Translations under genes and position numbers: made by a program
NCBI GenBank assembly: GCA_050084985.1
Contig: JBITNC010000001.1
Span: 155,248,001 to 155,312,000 of the forward strand
Length of the DNA stretch: 64,000 nt
Source: Nageia nagi
Lineage: Eukaryota > Pinophyta
Reading direction: 5' to 3'
Shown: positions 9,331 through 20,158 of the stretch, in pieces
Layout: the number at the start of each line of letters is the position of its first letter
Numbering within the stretch: the first letter of the stretch is position 1
Notes under the pieces: model-generated
Databases searched by the model: none
What the model was told of the DNA's origin: nothing
Seen by the model: the letters and a program-made list of their open reading frames with translations, nothing else

Positions 9331-11090
9331 TCATCGTATTATATGTCTATTTTCAAGATTCTAAAGAAAGTGTTAGATAGGATTATCTAGATTCAGAGGG
9401 ATTTCTTATGGAAAAGAATTGAGGAGAAAAAAAGGATGACTTTACTTACTTGGAATAAGGTTTATTTGCCTTTCATACAACTAAGGTTAAGGATCAAAAA
9501 TATTTAAAAAATGAATCTTGATTTGATGAGCAAGATGGCTTGGAAGGTGGTCAATGGTATAGAGAATCCCTAGGTGGATACTATCAAAGCTAAGTACCTC
9601 CCAAATTCTCCACTTATAGAAGAGATTAATCTAAGGGTGGGCTCTACCTTTTGAAATGGTATTCAATGTACCAAAGCTTTTCTCAAAATTCATAAATGTT
9701 GGATTATTGGGGATGGGAGCAAAGTTCATTTTTGGAAAGATAGTTGGCTTCAAAAAATTCCTTTTTAGGAGCATGATATTTTTTTCTATTTTAAGAAGAG
9801 ATCTTAGCCTCAAATATGGAGTAAAATTTGGTAATTATATTTACATGGGGGAGATATGGATGTGGAAATTGCTAACTCTTGATCACCCATCTAAAGCCCA
9901 AAAGGAAGCTTTGGATGTTTTGAATAAGATGCTTAAAGTATATATTCTAACTTTAGGATAGGAGGATTCCTTTATTTAGGGGGGTGAATCATAGAGCCTT
10001 CTCGATTAAATTGCCCTATAGGCTTATGATAGTAGGCTTTCTTGTTTGGAACATATCTTGAAAGGTGTAGGTCAAGAACCTTATTTTGAAGATTAGTTTC
10101 TTTTCTTGGGTGGCTATTCAAAATAAAATCCTTATAGTGGAAAACCTACAAAAAGAGGCTCCAATATGGAACATAGATGTATTCTATGTCAAAATAAAGA
10201 GGAATCAATTAACCATTTGGTGATTCATTGTGACTATACTATTGAAGTCTTACATTTTGTTCTACAACAATTCCATTTGGAATGGGTGGCACCTAGGATA
10301 ATTACTGACTTACTTCATCAATGGGAGAATCCCTTTTTTAGCACTAGATTGAGAAGACTTTAGGATATTAGTCTTCCACATTTAATGTAGGAAGTATGAA
10401 AATAATAAAACTATAGGGTTTTCCAAGATGTTAGCCTCCCAACCCACCACTTTGCTTTAAAAATTATCAATTACATTAAAGGAAACTTATCCATTTTTAA
10501 GTTTAATATAATTTGGGGTTCCTTGAAAAAGCTTCAATTATTTCAAGTTAGGGTTTAGAAAGGAGGATGGATCATTTCTTTCAACATCCCTAGAAATAAT
10601 CTCATTAGCTTCATCCCCTAGTTGGATGACTCTCAATCAACTTTGATGGCTCTTCAAAAGGTAATCTAGGCCTTGTTGGCATAGGGGAGTTGTTAAAGAT
10701 CATAAGGGATACCTTATCTTAATGTTTGTAGAACCATTAGGGTGTCAAACCATTTTGCTAAAGCTTGGGTGGCTTTTATTAGCCTAAACATGCTTGAAAT
10801 ATTAAACTATAAAAATATCATTATCACTATGGATTCTCTCAATGTGATTAACATGCTTTGTGTTCTCCTTCAAGGGTGGAATATCAAATCCATGATCATT
10901 GAGGCTAAAAGATAACTAGAAGGAATTGAGAATATTATTATCTAGCATAACTTTCAAGAGGAAAATATTTTGGCTAATAGAATTGTTGGTGTAGTGGGTA
11001 TGGTGGATTTGAGGGTTTGGGAGAGTGATTCCCTAGAATGTTTTATGGTCTTTTCTATTAAAGATGGTCGAGAAGGTTAGGGCTTGGCAA
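9331..11090 (+). pseudogene. LINE A ORF2, zinc-binding region and RNase H
   Basis: After the reverse transcriptase thumb, 9,656-9,961 reads as the W- and K-rich connector of plant LINEs. At 10,166-10,363 an open stretch begins MEHRCILCQNKEESINHLVI, which has the CxxC...HLxxxC layout of the zf-RVT domain. From about 10,640 an RNase H starts with NFDGSSKGN and continues (about 10,755-11,040) with an ITMDSLNVINML block and an ILANRIVG block in the usual order. RNase H removes RNA from the hybrid. Multiple stops and frame changes are present. Confidence 0.65.
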
Positions 11091-13236
11091 TGAGAGGAAT
11101 GGTACTATTAGTTTTTGAATTTGAATTATTAGTGGGATTCATCTCCTTAAAGATTTTCTTTAAAATTTTGGATGGCAAGGAGTTTTAAAAAGGTATGCTT
11201 ATCAGATAGTCTAAGGTGGAAAGAAAGTACATTTGGTCAAGGTCTATCTTTAGATGTTAGGATTTGATATTGTTAGATGCTAATTTGGATTTACATGGGT
11301 TTTGGTCTATGCTAGTTGGAATGGTGGGTCCTAGGTGGGTAAAGTGTATTGTTGATTAGAACTAAAGGAAGTGGAGGGATACAGGTGGCATTTGGAAGAG
11401 CATCCACCTTGTGTTATCATTAGGGCTAGTAGATCCAAACTTAGGAAACTTTATTTTTTATTACGATGTGTCAAGGAGGTTGGAAGTTACTATTTCACTT
11501 GACATGGGAAAGGTTGGACACAAATTGTAGCATTGAAAATCACCCTAGATCTAGCATAAGCTTGACACTAAGGACGATGGGGTTTTTATGTAATGATAGG
11601 TGGTGGGGATCATTAGACTTGTGAGAGGGTGCATTTACCTCAAAGTTTAGATGTCATTGGTGTTCCATTATGTGAAAGGTATTTTTAGCATTAGTGCTTT
11701 AGTTTCCCAAAATTCATATTTTGGTAGTGGATATTGTTATTTACAATCAGAGTTCCTAGATTTGGCTTCCAAGCTACCCAAGTTTTCATTTTTCAAAATG
11801 TTTTATCATTGATCTATAGTTTTCTTATTATGGTATTGAAGAGGAAGTAATATGTAGAAGGCCCATATTTATTTATGGAACCAAGAGTGCTAGAGGTTTC
11901 TTATATAGTCTAAACAATCTCAAAACTAGGAGGTCATATGTACTTATTAGAAAAGTTTGAAGGGCATAATGATGACATTTCTAGTTAGTTTAAGGAGATT
12001 TGGAAATGGGGCTCAGTAAAGTTGTATAGAGTTATGTTTTAAGTAAACTAAAAATAAGGGACAATCATATTCTAAAAAAGGGTTGGTGAAGTTCTACAGA
12101 GGGGTTCCTGAGCTTCCATGAGATAAGCAAGGTGTGGCACATGCTTCACTCCCTAAACCTTGGCCTAAAGTAGCCCTTATGGTTATGTAGTTCATTACCC
12201 TAGATAATATATATGTCTAGGTCCATAGCTTCCACTTTGGGTTTTTGAATCATTTAAAGGTTCACAAAATAAATATGCCTGCCTTCCTATTTGTGGAGCA
12301 TGAAAAAGCAACAGAATATTTTCAAAGGAATAAAGGAGGTGACCTCAGTCACTATGGTTTTATTTTGATAATCTTCAAGCACATCATGGTCCAAATGGGG
12401 ATTTCAAAAATGTTCAATTGGATGGAACCAAAAGGAGGCTCAATTATGGGTACATTAGAAGTAAAATTTATATGCATCATGGAGAAGAAACATTGAATTA
12501 AATTTAAAGATGAGGACTAGAAACTAGCTAGGATCGAAGGGAAGAGGTACCAGACCTAGAAAGATAAGAAGGGTGCATTGTATGTGGAGGGTTCAGATGA
12601 GGAGGATGACCTTGATGTGTTGGAGGTTATGGAAAAATCAATAGCTTTGATAGAGGAGGTAATTGAAGGCCTTGATATGTAGCTAATGGGGCCTAAGGGT
12701 AGAGTGGAAGGAGCTTGCAAGGTTCTACCAATGGAGGAGAATTATGCTTTATAGGAAGGAGTTTAAGATATTCTAGACAAGAAAAATGACAACATATAAG
12801 GATCTAATCCTACTCAAAATACCTCTACAGAAGTTGAGGGTAATGTATGAAAAGGGAAAACCATATCAGATATGATAGAAGCCACCTTGGTCATGGTGAA
12901 GGCTCTAGGTAAAATCCTATGCAAAATGGATGCGAAAGCTACTAGGGAGGAATGATGATGGAGTGTAGTCTCATTATTTTGGCTGGTTTTCTTGTACATG
13001 ATGTTATTCCAAGTTCTCTAATTTACAATTTTTTATATACTCTATGCATCTAAATATTTTCTAGTTGGTGTTTGAGTTTTAAGTTTTGTTAGTACTATGT
13101 ATATTTGTAAGAGCTAGTGTTTTCTAGATATTCCCAATCCAACATTTTTCTAAGCTTGGGTGCTTAATATCAGGATATTGTATATGGTTAAAATCCCATT
13201 AAAAGACCCATACTCCAATATAATAAAAAAAATTAA
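11091..13236 (+). other. LINE A 3' region with an unassigned coding relic and A-rich tail
   Basis: Beyond RNase H, 2.1 kb remain before the A-rich end. Coding-like traces in + frames include YYFTWHGKGWTQIVALKIT (about 11,485-11,545) and, near 12,540-12,700, an acidic run beginning RYQTWKDKKGALYVEGSDEE. I cannot assign these to a known domain. They may be a third LINE reading frame or an older insertion. The end of the region has an ordinary 3' untranslated look and finishes with a short A-rich tail at about 13,225-13,236. Confidence 0.4.
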
Positions 13237-13880
13237 TCATATAAAATTAAATTTATTCATTTTCAACCATCATTTTTCATCCATCCAATAATATCTTTTT
13301 TCTCTAAGATGGCCAAAGGAAGGGCTACTAGTTTTAAGTGCCAATGAGGTGAAGTATAATTATAAAATAATGCATGTAGTAGAAAAGTTATGCAATATTA
13401 TTTGACAATAAATTATCCTCATATAAATAACAAGTGTATAAATATTCAAAAAATTATAATAAAGCCACTTCAAGAGGATAACTATTCCTTAGCCACTTCA
13501 ATGCATTTAATCTCCAATATTGATAAGAGATAAATATAGAAATATTCAAGAATGACATAAATTAATCATTCTTCTATATACATGAAAATTTATAACTCTA
13601 TAATTACTCACATAAAACTTAATTATAGTATGATTTAATTAAGTTCATAAAATATTTTTATCTTTTAAAAAGCTTTATCCATGAATTGGAGAAGTGTTGA
13701 AGAATATCTTTCAACTCCTAAGTAGTATCTTTTTTTGATAAATCCTTTAATTTAATGAGGAATTTATTTATGTTTCATTTTTGCATTTTCTATTACAAAA
13801 TGTTTAGTACTTACTTTGGTTCAAATACTAGTTTGTCTTTCTTATCTAGTTCAAATATCTTTGTTAAAGAGTAGATATCC
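13237..13880. repeat. Family R repeat, copy 1, right part
   Basis: This continues the repeat interrupted by LINE A. It matches 50,941-51,570 block by block for about 630 bp, including a shared stretch around an aagccacttcaagaggataa motif at 13,465 and 51,172. The part up to about 13,430 also matches 58,605-58,756. Similarity to copy 2 ends near 13,880, where a copia pol relic begins here but a gypsy protease relic begins in copy 2. No gene seen. Confidence 0.65.
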
Positions 13881-15640
13881 TAACACATATTTTAGATGTG
13901 AATAGTTCTTAGGGTGAAGGTTGTTGTTAACAAAATAACAAATCTTCATGAGAAGATGGAAAAGAGGTTATTGTTAAAAAAAATTAAAAGGACTCATCCT
14001 CTAATGGATTCATAATAATATTATAATTAGAGTAAGAATTTATGCCCATTTGAATTCAATCAGATGATAAGAATTTTAATGCCTCATCAATAAAATCTAG
14101 AAAAATATTTAGTAGAGCTAATGAGAAGACATTATATCTTCTAATATTAACGAAAAAAAATCTAGTGGGAAAGGAAAAGGACATGATCAAGGTATATTAA
14201 AAAATGAAAATTCTTCTAAAGTAAGAGGTGTTAAAAGAGATGGTACAATAGGTAGAGGAAGAGGAAATTTTCTTAAGATAAATAAACATTGTTACCATTA
14301 TAATAAATATGATCATTTCAAAAGAGAATGTAATTTTAAGGTTTGTAATAAATAAATGAAAGACACCTATTTTAATGAGGAATATTTTGGTGATAAAAAT
14401 ATATTTTTATCCTAAAATAATATTTATAAAAACCTTCAAGAGATTTGTATTCTTGATTCAAGATATTCAAATCATATGATCAATAATGGGGATTTATTGT
14501 CTTGCATGAATCATTCATTCAAATCAAACATAAAGCTTGGAGATGACAAGTACTTGGAGGTACCCACTAAAGGTGTAATGGAGGTGAACAAAAAATCTAA
14601 GATAATAACTATGTTCAAGAAATCTATTGGAAATATCTTCTTAAGAATAATTTATTTAGTGTAGGATAGTTATATGAAAATAATTACAAGGTTATTTTTT
14701 ATAACAAGTAATGTGCTATTTATGATAATAATAATGGAAATAAGATTATTCCTATGACCATTAATAATTTATTTCCTTTGAAGTATGGAGGATAAAGAGG
14801 AATCCTTGGTAATGTTTCTATTGAAAATAAGAGTTGGTTATGGCATATCAAGTATGGCCACTTAAATGTTTTAGGTTTAATACTAATAACTTCCTAAGAG
14901 ATGGTTTATAGTTTGCAAAAGGTAGAGGATAATAAAGGTATTTGTAAATGGTGTGCATTGGAAAATTAGTAATATAAATTTTCCAAGATGGGAAAAAAGA
15001 GGACCTCATTCCTACTACAATTACTCTTTTAATATTTGTATGCTTATGAAAAATTAAAACTTGAGTAAGAATGTATATTTTTTACATTTATTGATGATTA
15101 TTATATAATTTATTAAGTCTATTTCCTAAAGTATTAAGATAAAGCATATGATTATTTCAAAGAATTTAAAAAAATTGTTGAGATACATAGTGGTTGCAAC
15201 CTTAAATATGTGATGATTGAGTATGGTGGTGAGTGTTTCTCTAATAATATTTTACTATTTTATGATGATCATGTCATTATAAAGTAGCTTAATGTTTCAT
15301 ATACCCCACAAAAAATAGATTAAAAGATAGAAGGAATAGTACTATTGTTGAGATGGCAAGGAGTATATTGCAAACTAAGGGACTATGCAATATTTATTAG
15401 GCTAATACAATCTAGAAAATAGTCTACATTTTCGATAGGATTTCTACTAGTAACTTAGAGAATATAACTCATTATGAGGCTTTGTATGAGAATAAAATCA
15501 ATGTTAATCATTTTTAATTTTTTGGACATTTAGCTTGATCTTAAGATTGAAATAAGTATTTTTATTAGTTATTTAAAAATATTAAAATGTATAGGATTTA
15601 TTATCTAAAATCTCATAAATCAATAAAGTTTATACTATAT
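13880..15640 (+). pseudogene. Decayed Ty1/copia gag-protease-integrase fragment
   Basis: The reading order is that of copia pol. A zinc knuckle near 14,287-14,330 reads CYHYNKYDHFKREC. A protease-like block (LDSRYSNHMINN) lies at about 14,450-14,485 and is followed by an LGDDKYLEVP block. A WHIKYGHLN-like pre-integrase motif lies near 14,845. An integrase segment near 15,325-15,500 holds NSTIVEMARSILQTKGL and HYEALYENK. In the first motif the aspartate of the usual DSG is kept but the glycine is arginine. Reverse transcriptase and RNase H are missing. There are many stops and frame changes, so it is an old fragment. Confidence 0.7.
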
Positions 15641-15864
15641 ATCTCTCATCTCTTTCTTTTTTATGCTTAAATAAGCTTGATAACATATTGACCTTCTAAG
15701 AAATTGAAATTGCTTGATTTCTTTCAATATACACTTTGTTCAAGGGAATTAAAATACTTTTTAACTATTAAATTAGTTTGATCACTATTGTATTTTAGTA
15801 GCATACCTAGTAGGAAACATCCCACTTTGATTTGCATTTTCTAAGGTCTTAATTTATCTTATTG
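15641..15864. other. AT-rich spacer
   Basis: Between the copia relic and the CACTA-like end I see no coding pattern, repeat or signal. Confidence 0.4.
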
Positions 15865-16030
15865 CACTACACCAAAAAAAGGCAATAAAGTTTGCAATGA
15901 TAGGGTACTTTTTTATGGTGGTTAAAAACTATTGTAATATGCCATAATATGGTAGTTTATATACACCTTTAAATAATTAATCATGGATCACAATTATATT
16001 GTGATTTTTAACCACCATATTAGACTTCAA
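15865..16030. mobile_element. CACTA-like terminal segment with a subterminal hairpin
   Basis: The segment starts CACTACACCAAAAAAAGGC, which looks like the terminal inverted repeat of plant CACTA (En/Spm-type) DNA transposons. It is followed by a perfect-looking inverted repeat: a TATGGTGGTTAAAAA arm at about 15,913-15,938 and its complement at about 15,995-16,019, roughly 55 bp apart. I do not find the matching opposite terminus in the window, so this is a solo end, a truncated transposon or a small derivative. Confidence 0.45.
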
Positions 16031-18053
16031 TGTGTAATTTAGTAAAACTATTAAAAACCACCCTAAAAATAAAATTAAAAAATTTATGGAGGCAACAAGC
16101 CCTTATATGGGAAATAAAAATAAAGAAGGGAATCCATTTTGAAGCATACATATTTCAAAGAATTTTTAATCCAAGCATGAAGGTATTTCATTTCCATGAA
16201 CTTATTTTCAAGAACTTAAAGCCATTGTGGACCTTTGAACTAAACAAGACCATTATTGTTATGTAAGGGCCTAAGAAACATCTAGGTGTGTTCATAATTC
16301 CTCTATTTTTCAAGACTATCTATAAAAACTAAAATATTTGCTACAAATTTTTATATTGTTATATTCTTATAATATGATTTATAAGAACCAAGTAGATCAT
16401 ATATATCCACACACAAAATTTAGGTTTTATTGCATTTGGCAATGAAGTACAAAGCCTCCTCAACATAACCTCTAGGATTAAGATATTCAATAATGCATAT
16501 ATAATAATTCATTCCCATAATAATTTAATAATATTCACCTATCATTCCCAAGTAATAAAAAGATTATGTTGTTAGGGTTGGTCCCCAAGTATAACTTCAT
16601 TAGATGAAATACTTTAAGGGAATCCCTATTTTAACCAAGAATTACATATCATATTCATTTTGAAGCATATCATATTCATACATCTAATTTAGGTTTTATG
16701 GGTATTTTGGTAATGAAGTTCAAAGTTTCCCTACGATAGTATGTAGGGCCAAGAAGTTCAATAATGTATGAATAATGATCCATCTTAGGAAGAATTTAAT
16801 AAGAGTTGATCATGTTATTAAGTTTTATTCCCATATAATATATAGATATGTTCTTACGGTTGGTTCTCAAGTGTATCTTCATCAAAGGAAATTTTTTAGG
16901 GGATTCCTTATTGTAGCCATGTATTGCATATCCTCCAATCATTACATTACATAAAACCATGTCCATGTTATTTTCAATAATTCTACCTTGAAAATATGGA
17001 TATGAGATATGAAAATTGAAAAGGAATCCTTTAAGGGTTTTCTTTTACATGGAATTGTATGGACATGCTATGGATGGATATGTTATGGATACTCATATTT
17101 TGGATACTATTGTATAGTCTAGTATGATTACAAATATATATACAAGATACTTGTTAAAATGAATGTGATGCATTGTAAGGCTTATAAAGCTATAATATAA
17201 AGTGAGGAAAAGATAAAAGTAGCCTAGAGTACACTAATGAGGGTTGTAGGATTATTCATTGGTAGGCCTTAGGGATGCTAAATAAATAGACCTCAACTTC
17301 TCTTATGCAAGAACCCAAGAGGCTTTATTTTTCTATTTTATTTTATGCCTTATTCTAATTTGCAAGATTTAAAGTAGTAGTAGAAAGAACCTCCATACCC
17401 AACATAATTTAGATTATGATGACCAAACCTGTTGGACCCTAGACTCATTAAAAACTATCATAATATTAAACTCAGATTAGAGATCCTTGATTTTGTGATG
17501 GATAATCTTGATATAAAAAATGAATTATTGGAAATTTAAGTTGGTTTATTTAAATTTATAATGATGAGTTATTGTATTAGGTAATGATAAAATCCTTGTG
17601 ATAATAGGTACTACTGATAGGTTTTTGTGATCTTCCAAGTGTAACAGGATAGCCCATACATATTGAGGTTATGAGAGAGAGAGGTACTTATCTATAAGAA
17701 AAGTACCCAAGTATACATTTCTACATTTCATCTTATCATTTTTAGTATGATAAATGCATGAATTGATTGTTCATAATGTAATGAATTGCCTATAATGGAT
17801 AAAATCTAGACTAGGAAAAGATATTAATTTAGCAAATTCAATTTACAAAATTGATATATATATATATAGGATAAAATACATCATAGGAAAATAATATTAT
17901 CATATAAAACCTTGACATTCATGTATTTTAACTTGTATTCAAAATGAACTTCTATTCATGATGAGAGACATTGTCATAATTAAATGATTTTCATACCACA
18001 ATCACATTATCTTGAGTTGAGGGTATGATTATTTAATATAAATAAATAATATG
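16031..18053. other. AT-rich region without a recognised gene, with a 270-bp tandem duplication
   Basis: No coding pattern beyond a short open stretch at 16,030-16,266 that I do not recognise. The clearest structure is an imperfect tandem duplication: about 16,416-16,685 and 16,686-16,935 share, in order, a taggttttat block, a gtaatgaagt-like block, an ataatgtat-like block and a gttggt block. A short repeat of the ggatatgttatggata type lies at about 17,050-17,110. The region ends at the target site of the Tat element. Confidence 0.45.
18049..18053. other. Target-site duplication of the Tat element, left copy
   Basis: ATATG immediately before the LTR. The same five bases follow the other LTR at 44,880-44,884, which fixes both ends of the 26.8-kb element and its insertion as a single event. 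Confidence 0.9.
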
Positions 18054-18883
18054 TGTTGCAGTGAAAATAGAGCTGGAATGTAGAATAACATAAAATACAA
18101 TTATTCTTAAATCTTCACTAAACCTCAAATTATGTAAAATAGGTAGAAATGTTGTTATTGTAAATTGATATTGATTTTCAGTTCAAACTACAATTTGCCC
18201 TTAGAAGGGACTTTTACAAATGCCATTTGACAAAATAAGAGTGTTAGATCTTCATTGTTTTTGATTTGCTTGCTTCTCTCTTTGATGTGGACAACCTGTA
18301 AATCCTACACACATGCAAAAGACAATAACATCAAAGCATCTATGTATGACATGTATTAAATTGAAACTAGCATAAAACAATAAAAGGTATGAGCTCACAA
18401 GATTTTGGCAGCATTACCCTACTCCAAGAATTGGGTCAAAAATGGGTCCCTATTGCTTTGTATTGGCTTGTATTTATAGATTTTGGGTGAGATTTTCCAA
18501 GGCTGGTAAGGGGAAGTGAAAAGCCACCGTAGGTCATAACTGACCCCATCTATCCACATCATCTTGGAATAATAAAACATTTCAACTTTCTTTTGGTTTC
18601 TTATTCGGCTGTTACAGAGTCGTCAGTGATTACAAGGAAAATGTCGGTGATCATCTCAAAACACCGGTGATTGTGTTGGGTCGTTAGCGACTGATTAATA
18701 ATATTAAAATGACCACCAAATAGTCAATTTTTACTGATAAGAGGTCATGTGACCACTCTTTTTGCATGTACTCGATGAGAGCTATCCAATAATATGGTTT
18801 TTAAACCTATTTTATATTTTTACAATGAGTTATGATTATTCCAATGTTTACTAGTTAAAGAGGGACATTTTTAGGTGTCTACA
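18054..18883 (-). repeat. 3' LTR of the Tat element
   Basis: It is 830 bp long, the same length as the other LTR, with scattered substitutions. On the - strand it starts TGTAGACACC after the purine tract and ends TGCAACA at the target duplication. It contains a TATA-like CTATAAATA (about 18,472-18,480) and CG-containing motifs of the TCACCGGTGATT style at about 18,610-18,690. Confidence 0.92.
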
Positions 18884-18898
18884 TTTTGCCCCTTTTTG
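18884..18898 (-). other. Polypurine tract of the Tat element
   Basis: On the - strand the bases AAAAAGGGGCAAAA lie directly before the TGTAGACACC start of the 3' LTR. This is the plus-strand primer and confirms the orientation. Confidence 0.85.
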
Positions 18899-20158
18899 AA
18901 TTATCAACCGAAAATGCAGTTGATGATTTCAAAAATATAGAATGAGAAGCTTTGTTGCTTGATTGTTTGTTGTTGCTTTTTTATTATATAATTTTTGACT
19001 CAATTTCTTAGATGAATCAAAATTTTGATTTATCAAATTATGATAAAATGTGTTTTCTTTTAACATTTGATCTAGTTTTGAAAACAAATTTTAATATACT
19101 TTAGAAGTGACTATTTTCGGTATGACGATGTGTTGAGCTTGTATGATAGTTGCATGACATTTCTATTATGTCATTTTGCATGTCTAAGTGCACATGTACC
19201 GTATAAGTCTTCTTTAGTATATGAGTTTTGATGGTGTTGTCCTTTGTCCCGACAACGGAGTTTCAAGATGATCTCATGTAACAATGATACATCACATTCT
19301 ATCTTCTTTAATATTTGTAAATGTTAACGATTTTTTTTTTTTTTAATATCATCAAAATCTTTTTTCGTATAAAGCTTAAGATCTTTTAGTAGAATATAAT
19401 TATAGCTTCTCTGAAACAAAACTTGTTATATATATATATATATATATATATTTCATCATCTGGTGTTGTCATGAGGATAGTCCTGGCCATGGCTGAATAT
19501 GATTTTTTGACTTTTGCAATTGATACATTTTGAAAATGATATTGTGATACATCAAAAACTACATGTGTGTTAATCTCCATACTGTGTGCTGTTTATGGTA
19601 GTTGCATGACAAGACTCTAGTTTGTCTCTGCATACCGAAGCGAGTATGTGATGGTAAGCTTATTTGATGTATACAATTTTGAGATAGTGATGTTGTATAT
19701 CAAAACTTCACTTGTGTTTATCTCCATACTATGTGTTGTTTATGATAGTTACATGACAAGACTCTAGTTTGTCTCTGCATGCTAAAGTGAGTATGTGATG
19801 GGAAGCTTATTTTGTATATACAAGTCATCTTTCATTTTTCTCTACTTTTTGACCCAGCAGAATGGGTTTCATGATGATCTCATGTGGTAAATGACTCATC
19901 ACATTTTATCATTTTCAATTTTCTTGACCAATTTAAGGTTATTTTTTAGAAATTTTTAATATTCTTACAAACGCAGTGTTTTACTTTCAATCACTGATGT
20001 TTAGTTCCAATCACCGGTGTTTCTCCATTAGATAAAAAGAAATAGTTTTAACTTTTTCTTGTTTATTTCTTTTTTAGCTGTCACTTTCATTGTCTGCCAA
20101 AACCAGTTTTCATTGCGATTTCATTGATTTCCAACCGTTGATATTCATTACAATCACC
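18899..20158. other. Non-coding 3' region of the Tat element with tandem repeats
   Basis: No gene is seen. There is an imperfect tandem duplication of about 147 bp (about 19,525-19,671 and 19,672-19,822), whose copies share a gacaagactctagtttgtct block. A looser copy of the neighbouring aagatgatctcatgt block lies at 19,265 and again near 19,872. A T16 run is at about 19,329 and a (TA)n tract at 19,425-19,450. CG-containing ATCACCGGTGTTT-type motifs appear at about 19,985-20,030, just upstream of the antisense gene, and may belong to its promoter. Confidence 0.55.

Larger units (their letters stand above)
541..13236 (+). mobile_element. LINE A, L1-type non-LTR retrotransposon, decayed and twice interrupted
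   Basis: A plant L1-type LINE in + orientation: ORF1 with a DUF4283-like domain and a CCHC zinc knuckle, then ORF2 with endonuclease, reverse transcriptase, a zinc-binding region and RNase H, ending in a short A-rich tail at about 13,225-13,236. The 5' and 3' limits are set by comparison with uninterrupted copies of family R at 50,940 and 58,605, where the flanking blocks are contiguous. It is interrupted by an LTR element at 1,020-4,132 and by LTR pieces at about 5,592-7,151. I could not identify a clean target-site duplication. Many in-frame stops show that it is dead. Confidence 0.8.
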
